DNA of 64,000 bases, taken from positions 29,771 to 93,770 of the forward strand of contig CBDFNK010000011.1 of the NCBI GenBank assembly GCA_965250205.1, in the 5' to 3' direction. Positions within the stretch are counted from its first letter, which is position 1. Each line of letters starts with the position of its first letter. The position numbers were made by a program, and so were the translations under genes. The DNA is from JAHZKN01 sp965250205 (lineage in GTDB: Bacteria > Pseudomonadota > Alphaproteobacteria > Rhizobiales > Hyphomicrobiaceae). Positions 59,598-64,000 of this stretch are shown piece after piece. Under the pieces are notes generated by a model. That model made no database searches and had not been told where the DNA came from. It was given only the letters and a program-made list of their open reading frames with translations.

Positions 59598-61101
59598 CAG
59601 AAACTTTTCCAATTCGATCCGTTGGGTTGTCTTTTTAGGTCTTTGGCAAGTTGCGAGTCCTTCCTTGTTCGCTTTTGCAATTCCGGGTCCGATCGAGATC
59701 CTCGTCGAAGTAGTTTCATCGCATGTTACGATCTTACGGCATTTGCTCCATACCCTCGTGAATGGGATTGGAGGATTGTTTCTAGGCATCACGCTAGGTA
59801 CAATCCAAGGGTATTTGATGCACAAATCGTCATTGGTCAGAATTCTCACATTCGGCCCATCGTTGGCCCTGTTTTCGCTTCCTGCCATTGCGCTGGCCCA
59901 GCTACTGGTACTTGTGCTCCCAAATCATCTGGTGCCAGTGCTAATTTCTGCCTCGATGGTTCTTTTTCCAACCAGCGTAATGGTACAGCGTGGCTTAGCC
60001 GAGATCGATGGAGATCAGCTAAAGCTATTCCGGCTGTATCAATCCGGTTTTGCGCAACGTTTCAAATCACTAGAAATACCGGCCCTTTCACCTGCCATGC
60101 TCACGGCTCTCCAACTCGCTCTCCCGTGGGCTTTGCTGGGAGCAATGTTAGGCGAATTTGTCGGTGGGCGGTGGGGTCTTGGCATCTTGATGCTGGGTAT
60201 GTTGAGCACGGGCTCGCCAGCTAAGCTTTGGGCAATCGCGGTGGTCGCGACAGTCGTAGCGCATGCATTGTACTCTTGGACAGGAACACTCGGCCGCAAA
60301 CTCCGAAAGCGACTCAATCTAAATACTTTCGTTGCAGACCCAGCCAAGAATGCTGATGTCGAATTTCTGGATATTCGTTCGATCATTTTGACCGTGCTGG
60401 CGACTCTAGTATTCTGGCAAGCAATATCTTGGTTAAGCAGTTTGCCAGCGCCGTTAATGCTCGGACCAATCGACCTTTCGATTGCGCTTTGGCACGACAG
60501 CGAAGCACAGAGCCGACTAGCAAGGGCTTTGCTGGAGACTATTCCTCTTACTATTCTTGCGGTCTTACTTGGCACGTTGACGTCGATGTTCTGGGCATTC
60601 CTTGCATACTATAAACCTGAGTTTGGAAAATTCGTCACACCCATTATACTTATAACGCAGTCGGTGCCACTGCTTGCGCTTACTCCTGTCATCTCATTGA
60701 CCTTCGGCCGGGGCGTTGCGACTACAATAATTGTTGCATTGCTAGCGACCATTTTTCCTGCTTATCTCGCGATATACCAACGGCTGGTTAGCATCCCCTT
60801 GCCCGTCGCTGGGCTGATGCGTCTTTACAAGACAACGGCTAGGAGGCGCTTCTGGTACGTTGAGCTGCCGTGGTCGTTTTATGGTATCGCAACAGCAATT
60901 AAAATATCAGCCCCCAGAGCGCTTCTTGGCGTGATGTTGGCGGAGTATTTACTCACAGGAACAGGCTTGGGATTTTTACTGGCAACGGCTCAGGGTCGTC
61001 TCGCATTTGTAGAAGTTTGGGCAATTGTTGCAATTGGTGCCATCGTGAGCTTGGTATTGCATTTCGTCTTTAATGGTTTGGAGCGAAGGTTGAAATCGTG
61101 A
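59563..61101 (+). CDS. ABC importer permease with two fused permease domains
   Basis: This 512-residue integral membrane protein has two complete BPD-type permease domains in one chain. The first, about residues 60-240, carries the EAA-like loop LKLFRLYQSGFAQRFKSLEI and ALPWALLGAMLGEF. The second, about 310-500, carries MRLYKTTARRRFWYVELPWS and SAPRALLGVMLAEYLL. Each usually occurs as a separate 250-residue subunit that dimerises; here a single chain would fill both places. The ATG at 59563 lies within the end of the ATPase gene (35-bp overlap). Fused permeases of this family are known but uncommon. Confidence 0.88.
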   Translation: MKFWTCSLVQNSRNFSNSIRWVVFLGLWQVASPSLFAFAIPGPIEILVEVVSSHVTILRHLLHTLVNGIGGLFLGITLGTIQGYLMHKSSLVRILTFGPSLALFSLPAIALAQLLVLVLPNHLVPVLISASMVLFPTSVMVQRGLAEIDGDQLKLFRLYQSGFAQRFKSLEIPALSPAMLTALQLALPWALLGAMLGEFVGGRWGLGILMLGMLSTGSPAKLWAIAVVATVVAHALYSWTGTLGRKLRKRLNLNTFVADPAKNADVEFLDIRSIILTVLATLVFWQAISWLSSLPAPLMLGPIDLSIALWHDSEAQSRLARALLETIPLTILAVLLGTLTSMFWAFLAYYKPEFGKFVTPIILITQSVPLLALTPVISLTFGRGVATTIIVALLATIFPAYLAIYQRLVSIPLPVAGLMRLYKTTARRRFWYVELPWSFYGIATAIKISAPRALLGVMLAEYLLTGTGLGFLLATAQGRLAFVEVWAIVAIGAIVSLVLHFVFNGLERRLKS

Positions 61102-61114
61102 ATGACTTCTGGGG

Positions 61115-61759
61115 CTAATGGAGTTCTTGTCGTGAATAGTACTTCGGATCGAAAGGATTGAAGCGAAGTTTGAACCAAGCATTACAGATCGCCAAAACGG
61201 CGATAATAAAATATAAAAATATAATCATCCCAAATTCCACATAGACTATCGGGTTTAAAGGCAGAGGCGTTCCATCTGCCGCTAGATCGGGACGCAACAC
61301 GTTTGCTACAAAAAATATAAGAAAGACGCTCACTACTAAGCCAGCCCCGTCCGTAATCCATAGACTCTTCGCAGCGTCAGTTCGCATTGCTGATCTCGTC
61401 ACAAAGTTCCAAAGCAAAAAACTTAGATACATTGAGATCAGATGCGCGCCAAATATATAAGCTGGCAGATATAAAGTTGTCCAGACCAACAATATTGCTG
61501 TCTGTTGGCTGGATCGTATCCACCACTCCGATATCGGAGCCGCCTTCAGGCGCTTTTTCGTGTCCGCATTTAACTCAACCAATGCGGCAAAGTAGTAAAA
61601 ATATACTGCGTTCCAGAAAATCGAAACACACACCAGAATACGTATGTTTCGATCTGGTATGTTTGATAGCCAACCAGGGTTTGAGGGGCTGTCAAAAAAA
61701 ATTACAACCAAGCCAGTTAGCACAAACACTAGAAATGAACTCAATAAGCTTGCACTCAT
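61115..61759 (-). CDS. Unknown polytopic membrane protein
   Basis: I do not recognise this 214-residue protein. Five or six hydrophobic segments are seen, among them LLSSFLVFVLTGLVVIFF, ILVCVSIFWNAVYFYYFAAL, AILLVWTTLYLPAYIFG, LVVSVFLIFFVANVL and FGMIIFLYFIIAVLAI. A short soluble loop (LVELNADTKKRLKAAPISEW) sits between segments 2 and 3. The ATG at 61757-61759 faces the NADAR-methyltransferase gene, with 83 bp between the two starts, so they share a divergent promoter region. It converges with the ABC permease, 13 bp away. Codon use is AT-rich like the rest of the island. Confidence 0.7.
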   Translation of the reverse strand: MSASLLSSFLVFVLTGLVVIFFDSPSNPGWLSNIPDRNIRILVCVSIFWNAVYFYYFAALVELNADTKKRLKAAPISEWWIRSSQQTAILLVWTTLYLPAYIFGAHLISMYLSFLLWNFVTRSAMRTDAAKSLWITDGAGLVVSVFLIFFVANVLRPDLAADGTPLPLNPIVYVEFGMIIFLYFIIAVLAICNAWFKLRFNPFDPKYYSRQELH

Positions 61760-61842
61760 TTATTGAATAATCCCCACCTCCCAACGATGACATCACTTTA
61801 GTGCTTGCCAACGTCAGTGCCCCGGAACTACGAGTTCATATC

Positions 61843-63219
61843 ATGACACTGATAGCAGCAGCATTGATTTATGACCCGGTTGGGGATCTTGCCATCCTAT
61901 CAAATTACGCGCAAGTGCCTATCATTGTTGATGGTGTGCTTTGGCCCTCGATCGAACATTTTTTTCAAGCGCAGAAATTCAACGATGCCGCTTTACGTGA
62001 ACTCATTCGAGGTTCAGATTCTCCATCAGAAGCCAAGAGGTTAGCTTGGTCACTGGACGAAACGTTGGTGCGCGGGGATTGGCCCGTCGTGCGACGGAGA
62101 ATCATGGCTCAAGCGTTAGAAATGAAGTTTGAGCAGCATCCCGAAGCGGCATCCGCCTTGGAGATGGTTTGGCCTATGCCTGTTTATGAAGACAGTCTTG
62201 AAGATCAAGACTGGGGCATTGGCGCTGATGGAACAGGGCAGAATATGATGGGAGAATTGCTTATGGAGCATAGTGCCCGGCTGGTCGGACAAGTGCACAA
62301 GCGGCCGCCATTGCTCACCTTTCGACCAGAACACTGCAATGAGTCCCGATACGACTTCGTCGATGTGATCTCCTTGGATATTTTGTTCAACTTATTGGAT
62401 GCGTCGAAATCGGAGTTGAAGAGTACGGAATTGACAGAGTTGGGGGTGCCTGAACTCATTTGGCGTTCTCTCAAGCGCGACGGCTTGGTCGTTCCTAACT
62501 CCGATGGTATCTATGATGATGTTCAGAGCTTTATTGCTCGGCTTGAGGCGTTGAATAGGAACCGTTCGGGTGGAACAATAGCAGATGCTGTATGGACGGC
62601 GCGCAGAGAGGCGTTCGACGGTAAGTATTCCGGATACACTTGGGAACAAGATGCTCGCAGTGTTTTCAAGGATTGGGCGGGGACATTCTTAAGTTTGTTG
62701 GAGGCTTACGCAGGCCATACGCAGAGCTGGACACAAGGCCTTGTGCTCGGCGCAGGTAGTGGCAGCGAAGCCGCTCATCTCTGGCAAAAATTCGGCAACA
62801 ATGTTTTGCTTGCGGATATTGGACCTCGACTAATTCAGAATTGCTCTGATCAAGCTCCCGCCAGTCCAGTTCTGTGCACAGATGCCGAGAACTTGGAGCA
62901 ATGCAATGACAACCAATTTGGTCTTTATTGTGCACTTAGAACCTATCAGTCGGCATTCTTTGACATTGCAGAAGCTATGCGCGAGGCCAAACGTGTGCTG
63001 CGATCTGGTGGAGTATTTGTGGTTTCCGTAAGCAATGGATATTTGGGTGTGAACAATGAATTTGTGCGCGGCCGCCTAGTGAAGAACGGGGCTATTGATT
63101 TGACGATCGCGGCGAATGATGTTGGCGAGCTGGCTAACTTGGCAATGGAAAACGGCTTGTTGGATCTGAGGTGCACAAACATGGGCTCTGAACTCGTCCT
63201 GTGGGCCCGGAAACCATAA
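61843..63219 (+). CDS. NADAR domain fused to a class I SAM methyltransferase
   Basis: This 458-residue protein joins two domains. Residues about 1-150 are a NADAR (YbiA-like) domain: ILSNYAQVPIIVDGVLWPSI, EHFFQAQKF (Glu38, His39, Lys45) and DWGIGADGTGQNMMGELLME. NADAR proteins act on ADP-ribose-linked substrates, including ADP-ribosylated guanine in nucleic acid. Residues about 165-240 look like a winged helix (LDILFNLLDASKSELKSTEL onward). Residues about 290-458 are a class I methyltransferase with motif I LVLGAGSGSEAAHLW and the acidic end LADIG (Asp325), then VLRSGGVFVVSVSNGYLGV. A GTG at 61801 would add 14 residues. It is divergent from a membrane protein and followed by an IS110 element. 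Confidence 0.85.
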   Translation: MTLIAAALIYDPVGDLAILSNYAQVPIIVDGVLWPSIEHFFQAQKFNDAALRELIRGSDSPSEAKRLAWSLDETLVRGDWPVVRRRIMAQALEMKFEQHPEAASALEMVWPMPVYEDSLEDQDWGIGADGTGQNMMGELLMEHSARLVGQVHKRPPLLTFRPEHCNESRYDFVDVISLDILFNLLDASKSELKSTELTELGVPELIWRSLKRDGLVVPNSDGIYDDVQSFIARLEALNRNRSGGTIADAVWTARREAFDGKYSGYTWEQDARSVFKDWAGTFLSLLEAYAGHTQSWTQGLVLGAGSGSEAAHLWQKFGNNVLLADIGPRLIQNCSDQAPASPVLCTDAENLEQCNDNQFGLYCALRTYQSAFFDIAEAMREAKRVLRSGGVFVVSVSNGYLGVNNEFVRGRLVKNGAIDLTIAANDVGELANLAMENGLLDLRCTNMGSELVLWARKP

Positions 63220-63511
63220 GAGCGATATCAACAAGCAGTAAGTTAGTTGGTTTGCTTGCATTGGCGCCGTGATTCAGGATGAGGCGAGAGGGTGCACGGG
63301 AGAGCGCAGCGTCTCCCTGCCAAGATGGTGATGTAATACATCACACATCTTGCCATCATCAAAGATGGTTTGGTTATTGCAAGACCAGACCGCCGGTGAA
63401 CTTCCGGTGTATGATTTGGGTCGAACACATCTTAGGCATTTTGTGCCGCTCGCAAGCTGGATCGGATCATACGAAGTGAATTGATCTGAACAGATGAAGG
63501 AGAATCGCAAG
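63220..63511 (+). ncRNA. IS110 left non-coding region, candidate bridge RNA
   Basis: The 290 bp between the fusion gene and the IS110 transposase carry no gene but strong structure. CAAGATG-GTGATGT (63321-63334) pairs with ACATCAC-A-CATCTTG (63338-63352), a 14-bp stem with one bulge and a 3-nt loop. GGGAGA/TCTCCC (63298-63317) and a CCGG/CCGG pair near 63390-63410 add further hairpins. IS110-type elements encode a bridge RNA next to the recombinase in this place. Exact ends cannot be set from here. Confidence 0.5.
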
Positions 63512-64000
63512 ATGTCTCGATGGCAAGAACAGATAACGCACAACTCTCAAAACACCCCGGCAGTTTTTGCCGGGATCGATGTCGGCAAAAAACAGCTCGA
63601 CATATTTGTCTATCCCATGGGCATTTATATGCGGATAGCAAATAACGTGAAGGGCATTAGCGCGGCTCTTGGCGAACTCACGCGCTATAACATCAGGCTT
63701 GTCGCCCTTGAAGCGACCGGCAAATATCACCGCCTCGTACATGTCATGATGCATGAGGCAGGCATTGATGTTGCGGTGGTCAACCCGTTTCGCTCACGGC
63801 AGTTTGCCGACAGCATGGGAAAACTGGCGAAAACGGATACGATTGATGCGGAAATGTTGGCGCGTTTCGCGCAGCGTATGCAGCCTGTCCCGACACCGCC
63901 GCCTGACCCAAGGTCACAGGAGCTGCATGAGCTTCATATCGCACGCAGGCAGGTCTCGGACGAAGTCTCAGATCTGAAGCGGCAATTGCAAACATCGGAT
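63512..64000 (+). mobile_element. IS110-family transposase, 5' part (runs off the window)
   Basis: An open frame of 163 codons starts at ATG 63512 after AAGGAG (spacing about 12) and runs to the right edge without a stop. It has the RuvC-like DEDD domain: FAGIDVGKKQLDIFV (Asp23), LVALEATGKYHRLV (Glu67), and AKTDTIDAEMLARFAQRM (Asp109, Asp112). This is the N-terminal catalytic part of an IS110 DEDD recombinase; the C-terminal serine-containing Tnp domain is beyond the window. It begins downstream of a structured non-coding stretch. Confidence 0.92.

Overview
The window looks like a chromosomal segment of an alphaproteobacterium, probably in or near the Hyphomicrobiales. Pointers are the block glmU-glmS ... 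DUF502-recG-sdhE-mfd, an IalB-type protein, HspQ, a TadG-type protein, a phosphatidylcholine synthase, a UbiH-type monooxygenase, a malyl-CoA-lyase-like enzyme and Sox genes. This lineage call is inference from gene content; no 16S gene is present. Most of the window is ordinary core sequence of moderate GC. Two stretches look accessory: about 15.8-18.5 kb and about 55-64 kb.

Layout. 0-3.4 kb: sulfur oxidation (soxY-soxZ and a CDGSH protein on minus; a SoxS-like thioredoxin and an FccB/SoxF flavoprotein on plus). 3.6-12 kb: fatty-acid beta-oxidation (fadE, fadJ-type, fadI-type) behind a promoter carrying ACGT palindromes, then a convergent fadD plus MerR-type regulator. 12.3-15.8 kb: an acyl carrier protein, a ketoacyl-ACP synthase, two tandem cyclophilin-like proteins and a family 2 glycosyltransferase. 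15.8-18.5 kb: a small degraded island next to a CAU-anticodon tRNA, holding a DUF4238/SRAP hybrid remnant and two unknown membrane proteins. 18.6-25.1 kb: SIMPL protein, TadG-like protein, nitrilase and GNAT pair, SnoaL-like protein, YjbQ, TrhO. 25.1-28.1 kb: elongation factor P with its beta-lysylation enzymes EpmA and EpmB. 28-36.4 kb: a possible papain-like protein, a zinc metallopeptidase, and glmU/glmS flanked by two SPOR-domain proteins. 36.9-44.1 kb: DUF502 protein, RecG, SdhE, Mfd. 44-55 kb: acyl-CoA synthetase, YejA-like binding protein, IalB, HspQ, CoA-ester lyase, LpxL-type acyltransferase, UbiH-type monooxygenase, phosphatidylcholine synthase.

55-64 kb is a mobile accessory region: a MobC-like protein and relaxase behind a repeat-rich, hairpin-rich leader; an IS1595-type transposase remnant; an NMT1/THI5-type ABC importer with two permease domains fused in one chain; a membrane protein of unknown role; a divergent gene encoding a NADAR domain fused to a class I methyltransferase; and the 5' part of an IS110 element whose leader contains a strong hairpin.

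Intergenic regions carry a mosaic of short dispersed palindromic repeats, in at least three families. The most interesting candidates for new biology are the NADAR-methyltransferase fusion with its divergent membrane-protein neighbour, the IS110 leader (possible bridge RNA), the repeat family, and the relaxase leader.
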